Shown: in pieces, positions 21,265-29,359 of the stretch
Layout of the letters: each line of letters starts with the position of its first letter
Numbering within the stretch: position 1 is the stretch's first letter
NCBI GenBank assembly: GCA_018333635.1
Contig: JAGXTL010000002.1
Location: forward strand, 1-42,906
Source: Dethiobacter sp.
Lineage (GTDB): Bacteria > Bacillota > Dethiobacteria > Dethiobacterales > Dethiobacteraceae
Direction: 5' to 3'
DNA: 42,906 nucleotides
Notes under the pieces: generated by a model
What the model was told of the DNA's origin: nothing
Database searches by the model: none
Seen by the model: the letters and a program-made list of their open reading frames with translations, nothing else
Position numbers and translations under genes: made by a program

Positions 21265-22442
21265 TGCTCAACCAACCCCAGTTCAGCTGTAAAGTTTGTC
21301 CCAACCTCCAGCTGCGGCAGCCCAAACAGCGCAGCTACTGTAGCGCCCAAGTCGGCAAACGTCTGACGGATTCCCAGATTTCGCGGGCGTACTTTTGAGC
21401 CGTAGACAAGTAACGGCACATATTCCCGCGTATGGTCGGTATGAGGGAATATTGGATCGCAGCCATGATCTGATACCAGAAAAAGAATATCGCTCTCCTG
21501 CAATTTAGCTAAAACACTATTAAGTAAAAGATCAAACTGTTCCAGAGCACGGGCATAACCGATCGCATCATTTCTGTGGCCATAAAGCATATCAAAGTCC
21601 ACCAGATTGGCAAAAATCAACCCTTGCGGGAATCGGTCCATGGCTTCCAGAAGCTTTGCCATCCCTTCGTCATTGCTTTTGCTCTGGTAGGAAACAGTAA
21701 CGCCGCGCCCTGCAAAGATATCGTCAATTTTTCCTATACCGACGACTGGGAAACCGTTAGCAGCCAAGATATCAAGGAGCGTCGGCCGTGGCGGGAGCAA
21801 AGAATAGTCTTTACGGTTTGAGGTGCGCCGGAAATCTCCCGGCCGACCTGTAAACGGACGGGCAATTACACGACCAACCGCATGCTCCTCACGCAGCAGG
21901 CTTCGTGCTGCCGCAGACCATTCATAAAGGAGCTCAAGTGGGACAATTTCTTCATGAGCCGCAATCTGAAACACGCTGTCAGCGGAGGTATAAATTATCG
22001 GATAGCCTGTCCTAAGATGCTCTTCTCCCAGCTGCTGAATAATTTCTGTGCCTGACGCTTTTACGTTGCCCAACACTTTGCGGCCGATAGCCGCTTCAAA
22101 CGGCTCAATCACCTCCGGCGGAAACCCGTCCTCGAATAGCGGAAACGGTTTGTCCAAAACAATTCCTGTCATTTCCCAGTGCCCGGTGGTGGTATCTTTC
22201 CCTTTGGAAAGCTCGGCCATTTTCCCGTAAGCTGCAACAGGCTGGGCAGTGCATGGTACACCTGACACATCTGTCAGGCAGCCAAGCCCAAAAGATTCCA
22301 GTAAAGGAACACGCAAGCCTCCCACCGCTTTAGCTGTGTTAGACAATGTATTGCTGCCGGCATCACCATAAAATGAGGCGTCGGGGAGCTCCCCCACGCC
22401 TAAACCGTCAAGAACAATAATTAAAACTCTGCTATTCTTCAT
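21261..22442 (-). CDS. deoB: Phosphopentomutase
   Basis: DeoB interconverts (deoxy)ribose 1-phosphate and 5-phosphate, linking nucleoside salvage to central metabolism. It belongs to the alkaline-phosphatase-like superfamily with two metal ions. The N-terminal metal site is VLDGLGVGELPDASFYGDAG, the phosphorylated-Thr region is SKGKDTTTGHWEMTGIVLD, and later ligands are in FANLVDFDMLYGHRND and VSDHGCDPIFPHTDHTREYV. The 393-residue length is typical. GGGAGGCAGAC precedes the ATG. It lies 18 bp after xerD and overlaps pdp, matching the ripX-drm-pupG arrangement of B. subtilis with pdp in place of the purine phosphorylase. Confidence 0.96.
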   Translation of the reverse strand: MKNSRVLIIVLDGLGVGELPDASFYGDAGSNTLSNTAKAVGGLRVPLLESFGLGCLTDVSGVPCTAQPVAAYGKMAELSKGKDTTTGHWEMTGIVLDKPFPLFEDGFPPEVIEPFEAAIGRKVLGNVKASGTEIIQQLGEEHLRTGYPIIYTSADSVFQIAAHEEIVPLELLYEWSAAARSLLREEHAVGRVIARPFTGRPGDFRRTSNRKDYSLLPPRPTLLDILAANGFPVVGIGKIDDIFAGRGVTVSYQSKSNDEGMAKLLEAMDRFPQGLIFANLVDFDMLYGHRNDAIGYARALEQFDLLLNSVLAKLQESDILFLVSDHGCDPIFPHTDHTREYVPLLVYGSKVRPRNLGIRQTFADLGATVAALFGLPQLEVGTNFTAELGLVEQ

Positions 22443-22460
22443 GTCTGCCTCCCAGCATCT

Positions 22461-23348
22461 TTAGGCACGCGGATGAGCTTTTTCATAGACATCGCGCAGT
22501 TTTCTTCTTGTCACTTGCGTGTAAATCTGCGTGGTAGAAATGTCTGCATGCCCCAACATCTCCTGGACAGAGCGCAAATCAGCACCATTCTCCAGCAGGT
22601 GTGTGGCAAACGAGTGACGCATAGTATGCGGCGTAATATCTTTGCTGATTCCGGCAGTGCGGGCATATTGCTTTAAAATTTTCCAAAAACCCTGCCGGGT
22701 CAACCTTTTCCCATGCTGATTGACAAACAGCGCTTCTTCACCTTTTTGACGCACAAGTTTCGGCCGTCCCTCTGTCAAATAACGATCCACATTGCGGGCA
22801 GCCACCGAACCAAGGGGAATAATCCTCTCCTTAGAACCCTTGCCCAGACAACGGATGAAGCCTGCTTCCAAATTTATATCGCCGGTGTCAAGGGAAATTA
22901 GTTCTGATACCCGGATGCCGGTAGCGTAAATCACTTCCAGCATAGCCTTATCCCTGACACCTGTGACATGCAGCTGATCGGGCTGTTCCAACAGTAAATC
23001 CATTTCCTGCAAGGAAAGCACCCGGGGCAGTTTCTTCGCTATTTTGGGAGACTCCAGGTCTGAGGCCGGGTTTTCAACGATCATTTTTTCCTGAAAAAGA
23101 TAGTTATAGAACGAACGAATAGAAGACAGATTACGGGAAAGGGTGGTGGTGGCTTTACCGCTCTGCTTCAGGCTCAACAAATAACCGACAATATTGCCGC
23201 GTGAACTCTCTTCCATTGCAGTTATGCCGGATTGCTGCAAATAATTTAAGTATCCGGATAGATCGCGCCTATAAGACTCCAGTGTGTTTTTTGCCAAGCC
23301 TTTTTCAACAGAAACGTAGTAGATATAGTCCTTCAGCGTTCTATCCAT
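22461..23348 (-). CDS. xerD: Tyrosine recombinase XerD
   Basis: XerD, with XerC, resolves chromosome dimers at dif. The N-terminal SAM-like domain reads DYIYYVSVEKGLAKNTLESY then RRDLSGYLNYLQQSG. The catalytic residues are visible: Arg in ATGIRVSELISL, His-x-x-Arg in HTMRHSFATHLLENGADL, His in MLGHADISTTQ and the nucleophilic Tyr in IYTQV. I chose the ATG at 23348, preceded by AGGAGAGCTTGT; the frame extends upstream without a better start. The position beside deoB and yqzK agrees with the Bacillus ripX locus, which favours XerD over XerC. Confidence 0.93.
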   Translation of the reverse strand: MDRTLKDYIYYVSVEKGLAKNTLESYRRDLSGYLNYLQQSGITAMEESSRGNIVGYLLSLKQSGKATTTLSRNLSSIRSFYNYLFQEKMIVENPASDLESPKIAKKLPRVLSLQEMDLLLEQPDQLHVTGVRDKAMLEVIYATGIRVSELISLDTGDINLEAGFIRCLGKGSKERIIPLGSVAARNVDRYLTEGRPKLVRQKGEEALFVNQHGKRLTRQGFWKILKQYARTAGISKDITPHTMRHSFATHLLENGADLRSVQEMLGHADISTTQIYTQVTRRKLRDVYEKAHPRA

Positions 23349-23430
23349 ACAAGCTCTCCTTTTTTTCATCTCCGGCAAACTTTTTACTTGATTCCACATC
23401 TAGTAAAAAAATCCTTTTATCCCAAGAAAA

Positions 23431-23673
23431 TCATATCCCATTTTGATAGAATTCATGTAAGGGTGCTAATAATTTGAAGAGAACCCCTTTTTCCTCAAAG
23501 CAATTATCTACTCCCGCCAAAACTTTCAGTGCTGCTCCGCGGGGCTCAGCAAACTGCACAAACTGAGGGTTCAGCGCCAGTAAGAGATAATATTGCAGTA
23601 ACGGCAAAATAAGCAGCATGGTTAAAATAAAAATCAGCAGACGGTAAATCCGCCGTCTTAACAACAAAATCAT
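23431..23673 (-). CDS. yqzK: YqzK-like DUF4227 membrane protein
   Basis: This 80-residue single-pass membrane protein has no known function. It opens with MILLLRRRIYRLLIFILTML followed by LILPLLQYYLLL. The extracytoplasmic part has FAEPRGAALKVLAG, which resembles the conserved EPxGxAVKV segment of YqzK/DUF4227 proteins. I chose the ATG at 23673, which follows AAGGGGGATTTGTC; the longer frame upstream would overlap the ald stop codon. In B. subtilis yqzK lies next to ripX (xerD), which is the same neighbour here. The identification is moderate because the protein is short. Confidence 0.65.
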   Translation of the reverse strand: MILLLRRRIYRLLIFILTMLLILPLLQYYLLLALNPQFVQFAEPRGAALKVLAGVDNCFEEKGVLFKLLAPLHEFYQNGI

Positions 23674-23755
23674 GACAAATCCCCCTTCACCATCAGAATA
23701 TGGCAGAAGCCTAATTTTAGAACTTACCCGGCAAAATCGCCTGCCATCGTCAGCA

Positions 23756-24871
23756 TTAAATACAGCTGGATAATGGGGTATATACTTGACCGAGAGCATG
23801 CGCCACGTCTGGATGGGTATAATGGCCGCTCACCAGGTTTGCTCCTGCTGCCAGTACGGGATTTTCAGCAAAAGCTTGTTTGTAACCCTTGTTGGCCAAT
23901 TGCAGGAGATAGGGGAATGTAACATTGGTGAGCGCAAAAGTTGACGTACGGGGAACTGCGCCGGGCATATTAGGCACAGCGTAATGTAACACGCCGTGTT
24001 TTAGATAAGCAGGACTGCTGTGGGTAGTAATCCGGTCAATAGTTTCAATGATTCCGCCTTGGTCAATGGCCACGTCGATGATTACAGCGCCGGCTTTCAT
24101 AGTTTTCACCATCTCTTCACTCACCAGCCGCGGTGCTTTCGCTCCGGGGATTAAGACTGCGCCCACCAGTAAATCAGCATGCTGAACTGCTTTGGCAATA
24201 TTGTAACTGTTTGACATGGTAGTAATGACCCGACCGGCAAATAAATCATAAACCATCCTCATTCTTTGCACGTTCAGATCCAGCATTGTGACTTGAGCAC
24301 CCATCCCTAATGCAATTCGGGCTGCGTTTTGACCTACTGTGCCGGCACCGATAATTACTACATCAGCGGGGGGAACCCCCGGCACACCACCAAGCAACAC
24401 ACCCCGTCCGCCGAATGTCTTTTCCAGCAGCCTGGCACCGACTTGAATAGACATTTTACCCGCAATCTCACTCATAGGCTCCAGCAAAGGCAAAGAGCAA
24501 TCTGATTGTTGTATGGTTTCATACGCTACTGCCACCGCTTTTTTGTCAGCAAGCGCAGCTGCCAATGCCGGCACTGCAGCCAGATGCAGAAAAGTAAAAA
24601 TTACTTGCTCTGCCCGCATCAGCCCATATTCTAAAGGTAGAGGCTCTTTTACTTTAACAATTAGCTCGGCTTCTCCCCAGACTGCCTGTCCGTCATCCAG
24701 CAACTCGGCGCCGGCCTGCTCATATGCCTGATCCAAGAAACCGGCACCGCTGCCAGCGTTCCTTTCAACTAAGACGCGATGACCTGCTGAAACGAGCGCC
24801 TGCACGCCCGCTGGTATTACAGACACGCGCATTTCATCCATTTTTATCTCTTTCGGTACACCGATAATCAT
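23756..24871 (-). CDS. ald: Alanine dehydrogenase
   Basis: The enzyme catalyses NAD-dependent reversible deamination of L-alanine to pyruvate and ammonia in the cytoplasm. Family features are MIIGVPKEIKMDEMRVSVIP at the N-terminus and the substrate-binding region VIFTFLHLAAVPALAAALAD. The Rossmann motif is DVVIIGAGTVGQNAARIALG, and VLHYAVPNMPGAVPRTSTFA is also conserved. The length of 371 residues is exact for the family. It lies 34 bp after spoIIM and 82 bp before yqzK. That is an unusual place for ald and puts it in a sporulation-linked transcript. In Bacillus, ald mutants are impaired in sporulation, so the linkage could be meaningful. Confidence 0.96.
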   Translation of the reverse strand: MIIGVPKEIKMDEMRVSVIPAGVQALVSAGHRVLVERNAGSGAGFLDQAYEQAGAELLDDGQAVWGEAELIVKVKEPLPLEYGLMRAEQVIFTFLHLAAVPALAAALADKKAVAVAYETIQQSDCSLPLLEPMSEIAGKMSIQVGARLLEKTFGGRGVLLGGVPGVPPADVVIIGAGTVGQNAARIALGMGAQVTMLDLNVQRMRMVYDLFAGRVITTMSNSYNIAKAVQHADLLVGAVLIPGAKAPRLVSEEMVKTMKAGAVIIDVAIDQGGIIETIDRITTHSSPAYLKHGVLHYAVPNMPGAVPRTSTFALTNVTFPYLLQLANKGYKQAFAENPVLAAGANLVSGHYTHPDVAHALGQVYTPLSSCI

Positions 24872-24905
24872 TCTATCACCTTCTTTCCCATCATCTTCTG
24901 AGCAA

Positions 24906-25544
24906 TTATAGCAACGATACTATTGCTTTCATAAATACTGGCGTAATCATGGCTTCCACCAAGCTGCCTACGGTAAATGCCAAAGCGACTAAAAACAGAG
25001 CTAACGTGTACTGGAAAAAATATGGACCCAGGGGAATTTGCTTTCTTGTCAGGCGGCGCCGTAACAGCATCAGTGAAAAAGAAAGAGACAAAACTCCAGC
25101 CATAACAGTAAACGGTACGAAAAGAAGATTTTGCGGCAGAACGGCTCCCACTGCAAACAAGATTCCCTGCATCGTATTTTGTTCTGCCATGAAACCCACA
25201 GTAAAGCCGATGGTAAATCCACGGTAAAGAATAGCGCCTAAAGCAAAGATAAAGCCAAAAAACACTACCCCGCACAGCCAGAGAAAGATGACGAATATGC
25301 CGTTCTGCGACACTGAACGCTGCAAAATCAACGACTGGCTCATAGGTTGCTGTTGTGCAAGATATTCAACAAAGCTGTAAAAATACTCATTTAGTTCCCT
25401 GCTCTGTCCTTCATCCAGCAGGCGGACGGAAAGCGCACCAGCCACCACTCCAACGGTAAAAAAGAGAATAACCAACAGGTACAAAAACCATTGTGACCTG
25501 ATGTGTTCAGCAAGCAACTCCTGCAGCTTTTGCAGCACGCGCAT
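24906..25544 (-). CDS. spoIIM: Stage II sporulation protein M
   Basis: SpoIIM is the membrane scaffold of the SpoIID-SpoIIM-SpoIIP engulfment machine in the mother cell. The 212-residue protein has five membrane segments, starting with WFLYLLVILFFTVGVVAGAL. A conserved second half reads VVFFGFIFALGAILYRGFTI then GFTVGFMAEQ and GILFAVGAVLPQNLLFVP. The length is typical of the family. It is the first large gene of the run spoIIM-ald-yqzK-xerD. A 23-codon hydrophobic reading frame with its own strong ribosome binding site lies 50 bp upstream. SpoIID and SpoIIP genes are not in the window. Confidence 0.95.
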   Translation of the reverse strand: MRVLQKLQELLAEHIRSQWFLYLLVILFFTVGVVAGALSVRLLDEGQSRELNEYFYSFVEYLAQQQPMSQSLILQRSVSQNGIFVIFLWLCGVVFFGFIFALGAILYRGFTIGFTVGFMAEQNTMQGILFAVGAVLPQNLLFVPFTVMAGVLSLSFSLMLLRRRLTRKQIPLGPYFFQYTLALFLVALAFTVGSLVEAMITPVFMKAIVSLL

Positions 25545-25594
25545 CCTCCCCGTCCATTTTGGACAGTGTATGCTTCAGTGCTGCCGTTTATGTC

Positions 25595-25666
25595 CTATAG
25601 ACCCAGGATATCTGCCGCCAAAAGCAAGGCAATTAAAATCAGCTGCGAAGATACTGTTTTTTCCAT
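25595..25666 (-). CDS. Possible 23-residue hydrophobic small protein
   Basis: A short frame starts at ATG 25666, preceded by a near-perfect GGAGGAG with 4-nt spacing, and reads MEKTVSSQLILIALLLAADI followed by LGL and a stop. Three polar or charged residues lead into a leucine-rich stretch long enough to cross or lie in a membrane. It lies 50 bp ahead of spoIIM on the same strand. It could be a membrane microprotein expressed with spoIIM or a leader peptide. I know no named family. Evidence is the ribosome binding site and composition only. Confidence 0.45.
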   Translation of the reverse strand: MEKTVSSQLILIALLLAADILGL

Positions 25667-25762
25667 CTTGACTCCTCCGATGCATAATTTAAGCCGACTT
25701 GAATATATCTAAAATCAACAAGCTGGGACATGCTCCGCTAGTTCCACAATAAAGGAGGAAGA

Positions 25763-25891
25763 TTGGTGCAAACTTTTAAACAAGGAAATCGTTTGATTTT
25801 CTGCGGAACCGTCCGGGAATTTCGTGTCTATCTTAGCTCACTTCCTGTAGGCATCACGTTGCGGGCTTTTATTCTCTCACAACTGCACTGA
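25763..25891 (+). CDS. Possible 42-residue small protein, unknown function
   Basis: A forward frame starts at TTG 25763 (or GTG 25766) right after AAAGGAGGAAGA and ends at a TGA at 25889-25891. It encodes a basic 42-residue protein containing LIFCGTVREFRVYLSSL. It lies in the gap between spoIIM and the DUF3866 gene, on the opposite strand to both. Its last 23 bp overlap the 3' end of the DUF3866 gene antisense. I have a vague impression of similar short conserved proteins (ending in a strand-helix after FCG) in other clostridia but cannot name one. Confidence 0.45.
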   Translation: MVQTFKQGNRLIFCGTVREFRVYLSSLPVGITLRAFILSQLH

Positions 25892-26963
25892 CGCCGGCCA
25901 ATAAAGCAGACAGGTGGCGGGCAGCAGCAGCCACAGCCAGAAAAAAAACGCTGTCATCCTCCAGCGAACGACCCATGGTTGAACAGAAATGCTTGTTTTC
26001 TGCCAAAATTTTAAGAGAAAGTTGGTCGTAGTAGAAAATTCTGTGCTTATCAGCTAAGCCCGACCTTTTCACCTGTGCCGCCAGAAACCGTTTTTCTGCC
26101 GCGGCCAGCAGCGGCAACGGCACATCGGCGCTAACCAGCGTCGCTGTACTTAGAGCGGTAAGCGTATGATGCGAGATTCCCCTGTGCCTTTCGCGGGCGT
26201 CGGCAAAACTGACTCGGCTCACCATCACCGCCTGACCCTTAAGAGAGAAAACACGATTTATATTGTCAGCCGTTTCCAAACCGCTAAAGCCATACTTAGT
26301 ACCCGTACCTGCCGCTCCTGGCCCCATCGAGATAATTGCTACGTCGGCATGCAAGACATGGCGAGCGGCCAGTAAACCACTGTAGACATTGATCGCTTCC
26401 AAATCGCCGCCAAAGGAGTGTCCTGTGGTAATAGTGCCGCAGATTATTTCCTGCCGGCGCAATTCGCAGAGCGAACGGCTGAGAAAAGCCGGGAGGGCGC
26501 CGCCATCTGTCATCAGATAAGCTAGGCGTATACCTGGCTTTTCTTGTTTAAGCAAGAGAGCAAGCGGTGCCAACATACTATGTAATTCAGCCACAGCCAC
26601 CGGCATGCCAGCAAGGGAAGCAGCCTGTGCCATAACCTGGTGATAGGGAGAATCTTCTTCCTCTATAGAAAGGACACGCAGTTGCATTGGCGTGTAGCGC
26701 AATTTCAAAATATGGCCGACACCGGAAAGAAACTGCTCCGGTTGCTTTAAGTTCAACAACACAAAGTGGTAACCGCCGCTTCCTAGAGCTAACTCCACTG
26801 CGGTAGTATTAACAATTACCCGGTCACCTACTAGCACTTTTCCTGTCAGTGAAACATAATTCAGCGCCTTACTCGTCTCCCCATCGATGGCAATGGAAAG
26901 TTCTTCGCAGTCGCTTCCCGCTGGAGCGACACTAAGCACGTCTGCCAAACGGCGGCTAAACAT
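25869..26963 (-). CDS. DUF3866 family protein
   Basis: This 364-residue soluble protein matches the DUF3866 family, which has no assigned function. Visible features are an N-terminal beta-rich domain (KVLVGDRVIVNTTAVELALG) and a possible alpha/beta core. The core contains GIRLAYLMTDGGALPAFLSR, the glycine-rich TTGHSFGGDLEAINVYSGLL and ADVAIISMGPGAAGTGTKYG. The clustered GHSFGGD and MGPGAAGTGTKYGFSG motifs look like a ligand- or nucleotide-binding site. AGGAGAATTTAA precedes the ATG. It follows the MraY-like gene by 59 bp and is probably the last gene of the steA cluster. Its job is unknown. Confidence 0.82.
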   Translation of the reverse strand: MFSRRLADVLSVAPAGSDCEELSIAIDGETSKALNYVSLTGKVLVGDRVIVNTTAVELALGSGGYHFVLLNLKQPEQFLSGVGHILKLRYTPMQLRVLSIEEEDSPYHQVMAQAASLAGMPVAVAELHSMLAPLALLLKQEKPGIRLAYLMTDGGALPAFLSRSLCELRRQEIICGTITTGHSFGGDLEAINVYSGLLAARHVLHADVAIISMGPGAAGTGTKYGFSGLETADNINRVFSLKGQAVMVSRVSFADARERHRGISHHTLTALSTATLVSADVPLPLLAAAEKRFLAAQVKRSGLADKHRIFYYDQLSLKILAENKHFCSTMGRSLEDDSVFFLAVAAAARHLSALLAGVSAVVRE

Positions 26964-27022
26964 TTAAATTCTCCTTCTTCTCGCATAATTCTGCAAAAAT
27001 ATTGCTATTCCTTCTAAAGATG

Positions 27023-27850
27023 CTATTTATCTCCATTTTTTATGCCTAGATTGTCAAAAAAATGCAGTATAGGCGTGCTAACTATTATCCGGCTGAACGA
27101 CACCCTTTCAGCCATAATGTTCAGCAGCAGCAAAAGAAGGAACAAGACAAGCTGAAACGTGAAAGGAGCTGTTAAGACTACCGTCAACCCCAGAGCGCCT
27201 CCCAACGCATTGGCTCCCGCATCGCCCAACATGCCTTTTTCAGCCAAATCTTTTGGCAGATACACAAGTGATGTTAGCAGGAAAGGAAATAACAACAAAA
27301 TACCTGACTCAGAAGATGCTAAGCCGGCATAAAGGAGAGCAAGCAAGAAAAAACATTTCAATGAACGTCCGGGCCTTAGATCCAGGAGATTTAGCAGATT
27401 TGCAGCAAGAGCTACCATTAAAGCTCTCCAGAAGATAAGCAAAAAAAACCCTTGTAGCCCCGCCACAGCCAAGAGAGACAGAAAAAAACCGGCAACTGCT
27501 TTAAGAAGACCGGTGCTCACCTGCCCATAACTAAAAAATCGCTTGAGGTGCCCGCCGAAGCCTTTATCGCGGTCATTGCCCCAAATGTCGTCCACCAGAC
27601 CAAGAACCCCAAGACCCACAGTCACTAACATCATCCGGATCAAAAATTCCGTTGAGATGAGACCAGCCCGGTTAGCCCAGGCAGCGGCCAACAGAAATAC
27701 TAACGGGTATACTCCACCCATGCTTTGCGGGATAGAACGGCCCCGATAATTTACTTCCAGATGTCTCCCCCACCGCATCAGCTCAGCCCAAAACGGCAGT
27801 AAAAGCAGAGAGGCAACAAAAATGACAACAAGATACACTAAGATTGTCAT
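27023..27850 (-). CDS. MraY/WecA-like membrane phosphosugar transferase
   Basis: This is a polytopic protein of the family that transfers a sugar-1-phosphate from UDP-sugar to undecaprenyl phosphate. Around eight membrane segments cover 275 residues, somewhat shorter than MraY or WecA (about 320-360). The first active-site motif is GLVDDIWGNDRDKGFGGHLK and the third is EKGMLGDAGANALGGALG. The middle motif reads NLLNLLDLRPGRSLKC, where related enzymes have NxxNxxDG. The His-rich loop before the last helices is missing. Function as a lipid-carrier transferase is plausible but specificity cannot be read. Its ATG overlaps the stop codon of the upstream glycosyltransferase by 4 bp. Confidence 0.8.
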   Translation of the reverse strand: MTILVYLVVIFVASLLLLPFWAELMRWGRHLEVNYRGRSIPQSMGGVYPLVFLLAAAWANRAGLISTEFLIRMMLVTVGLGVLGLVDDIWGNDRDKGFGGHLKRFFSYGQVSTGLLKAVAGFFLSLLAVAGLQGFFLLIFWRALMVALAANLLNLLDLRPGRSLKCFFLLALLYAGLASSESGILLLFPFLLTSLVYLPKDLAEKGMLGDAGANALGGALGLTVVLTAPFTFQLVLFLLLLLLNIMAERVSFSRIIVSTPILHFFDNLGIKNGDK

Positions 27851-28533
27851 AATTGTTTCTGCCGCCTATTTAGCCATAGCCGCAACAATGCTCTCGAAAC
27901 ATGGACAAACTGCTTCCCCCGGTGCCTGAATCCGTGCCAATTGCGTCCCGTTTCCCGATGAGTCATCAGCAGAGGAATTTCAGCGACAGTATAGCCGTGC
28001 CGCACACAATCTACCGTCAACCCCACCTCTACACCGAACCCATTCCGGGCAGATGCCGCCTTTTCCCAGACGCAGCGCCGTAGCACACGCTGTCCGGAGA
28101 GAGGCGACACCGGCAGATAGCCGGAAAGAGCATGAATTCCCCATGAAGCCAACCTCTTAACCAGCCCGATGCCGGCAGAGCGTCTGCCGGCGGGAAACCC
28201 TGCCACAGCCATGTCCGCCTCTCCCCGCAAGACCGGTTTTAATAGATAGGCAAACTCTGCGGCAGTTGCACCTAGGTCTGCGTCCACAAAACAAAAGATC
28301 TCGCCCTGGGCAAGCGCCGCCCCTGCCGCCAGCGCCTCTCCTTTGCCTCTGTTCTTCGTCAAAACCAAAACACGGTCTGCGCCTGCCTGAGCGGCCTCAG
28401 CAGCTGTTCTGTCCCGAGAGCCATCATCGACGACAATGATTTCAGAAATTTCGCTGACTGCCCGCAAAGCTTTTACTGTCTCTCCTATTCTCGTTTCCTC
28501 GTTGAGCGCCGGGATAATTGCGGAAATAGCCAT
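27847..28533 (-). CDS. GT2-family glycosyltransferase
   Basis: This is a cytoplasmic glycosyltransferase with a GT-A fold, similar to dolichyl-phosphate-sugar or undecaprenyl-linked sugar synthases. It starts AISAIIPALNEETRIGETVK, followed by EIIVVDDGSRDRTAAEAAQ and the metal-binding CFVDADLGATAAEF (DxD). The acceptor region is GFPAGRRSAGIGLVKRLASW. Another family motif is SPLSGQRVLRR. No membrane segments are visible. I chose the ATG at 28533, preceded by GAGGTGGCAG; the TTG at 28545 overlaps the steB stop codon. It is embedded in the steA-steB cluster with overlaps on both sides, so its product probably serves the same envelope process. Confidence 0.87.
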   Translation of the reverse strand: MAISAIIPALNEETRIGETVKALRAVSEISEIIVVDDGSRDRTAAEAAQAGADRVLVLTKNRGKGEALAAGAALAQGEIFCFVDADLGATAAEFAYLLKPVLRGEADMAVAGFPAGRRSAGIGLVKRLASWGIHALSGYLPVSPLSGQRVLRRCVWEKAASARNGFGVEVGLTVDCVRHGYTVAEIPLLMTHRETGRNWHGFRHRGKQFVHVSRALLRLWLNRRQKQL

Positions 28534-28541
28534 CTGCCACC

Positions 28542-29348
28542 TCAAAAATTTGCCATCAACTGATCTGCCGATGGCTTAATTCCAAAGTTACCCGCACTGC
28601 CCCGGAGGACGGCTAACAGGGAAAAATGTCCAAAAACTGTATCAGCATTGTCTATGGTGGAAATGCCCGCAGCTTTTAATTGCTCAAAAAGTGAAGCCCT
28701 CACACTACTGCACTCCAATCCGACCACCGTAAAGCGTTCCCGGGGCAAGCCGGCAACTAATTCATTAACCAAGCGTTTGTCCGCAAACTCCTGCTCTCCC
28801 AACACCAAAATAACGGCGTCAGGGGTGCCTCTCTCCAGCCGTTCCAGCAAAATTCTCCCGTCTGCAATAAATGAAGCAAGAGATTTCTCCATTTCTGTCG
28901 TTAACAATTCATTTGCTGCAAGCGCTACCAAAGCTGTTCCCAGTCCTGAGGTTGCGGCATTTAATGCTTGACGCTCCTTAATGTGGATTACATTGCAGAG
29001 AATCGCGTCGGCATCCCTCAGCATCTCCAGCACGCCTGGTGGCATTTCCGCTCCATGCACAATAACTGAAAGTCTTTTGCCTGTAAGCGCGCCGTCAACC
29101 AAAATTGGGTATAATGCTTCCTGATACTTTTTCCACAGGGACAAATCATGGTTAACTATCTGCAGGCGGGACTCCATTGCTCGCTGCTCTTCCCGCAAAC
29201 CCTTTTGCTCTTTGGTCATCTGCTCAATCAGCAGCCGCTGCTGTGTAATCAGCATCTCATCACTAAGAGATGTGCCAATTAAAATGCCTAAGCCGAGAGC
29301 CAAAAATACGGCAACTAAAGAAATGATATGGTCTTTAATCCGAAACAT
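28542..29348 (-). CDS. steB: SteB/MctB-like membrane protein
   Basis: This 268-residue protein belongs to the MctB/SteB group. MctB was described as a mycobacterial copper-transport protein, and SteB as a cell-separation protein paired with SteA in Corynebacterium. An N-terminal membrane helix (HIISLVAVFLALGLGILIGT) is followed by a coiled coil (QRLLIEQMTKEQKGLREEQR). A C-terminal alpha/beta domain has SVIVHGAEMPPGVLEMLRDA and DAVILVLGEQEFADKR. No metal-binding cysteine cluster is seen, which argues against copper transport. GGAGGTCCGCC precedes the ATG. It lies 11 bp after steA and overlaps the glycosyltransferase, so co-expression is certain on layout grounds. Confidence 0.82.
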   Translation of the reverse strand: MFRIKDHIISLVAVFLALGLGILIGTSLSDEMLITQQRLLIEQMTKEQKGLREEQRAMESRLQIVNHDLSLWKKYQEALYPILVDGALTGKRLSVIVHGAEMPPGVLEMLRDADAILCNVIHIKERQALNAATSGLGTALVALAANELLTTEMEKSLASFIADGRILLERLERGTPDAVILVLGEQEFADKRLVNELVAGLPRERFTVVGLECSSVRASLFEQLKAAGISTIDNADTVFGHFSLLAVLRGSAGNFGIKPSADQLMANF

Positions 29349-29359
29349 GGCGGACCTCC

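Noticed and set aside
24868-25275. Minus-strand 135-codon frame
   Set aside because: It overlaps spoIIM in another frame and has no family features; spoIIM is clear.
28542-29348. Copper transporter (MctB) annotation for steB
   Set aside because: No copper-binding Cys/Met cluster is seen, and adjacency to steA fits the cell-separation protein SteB better.
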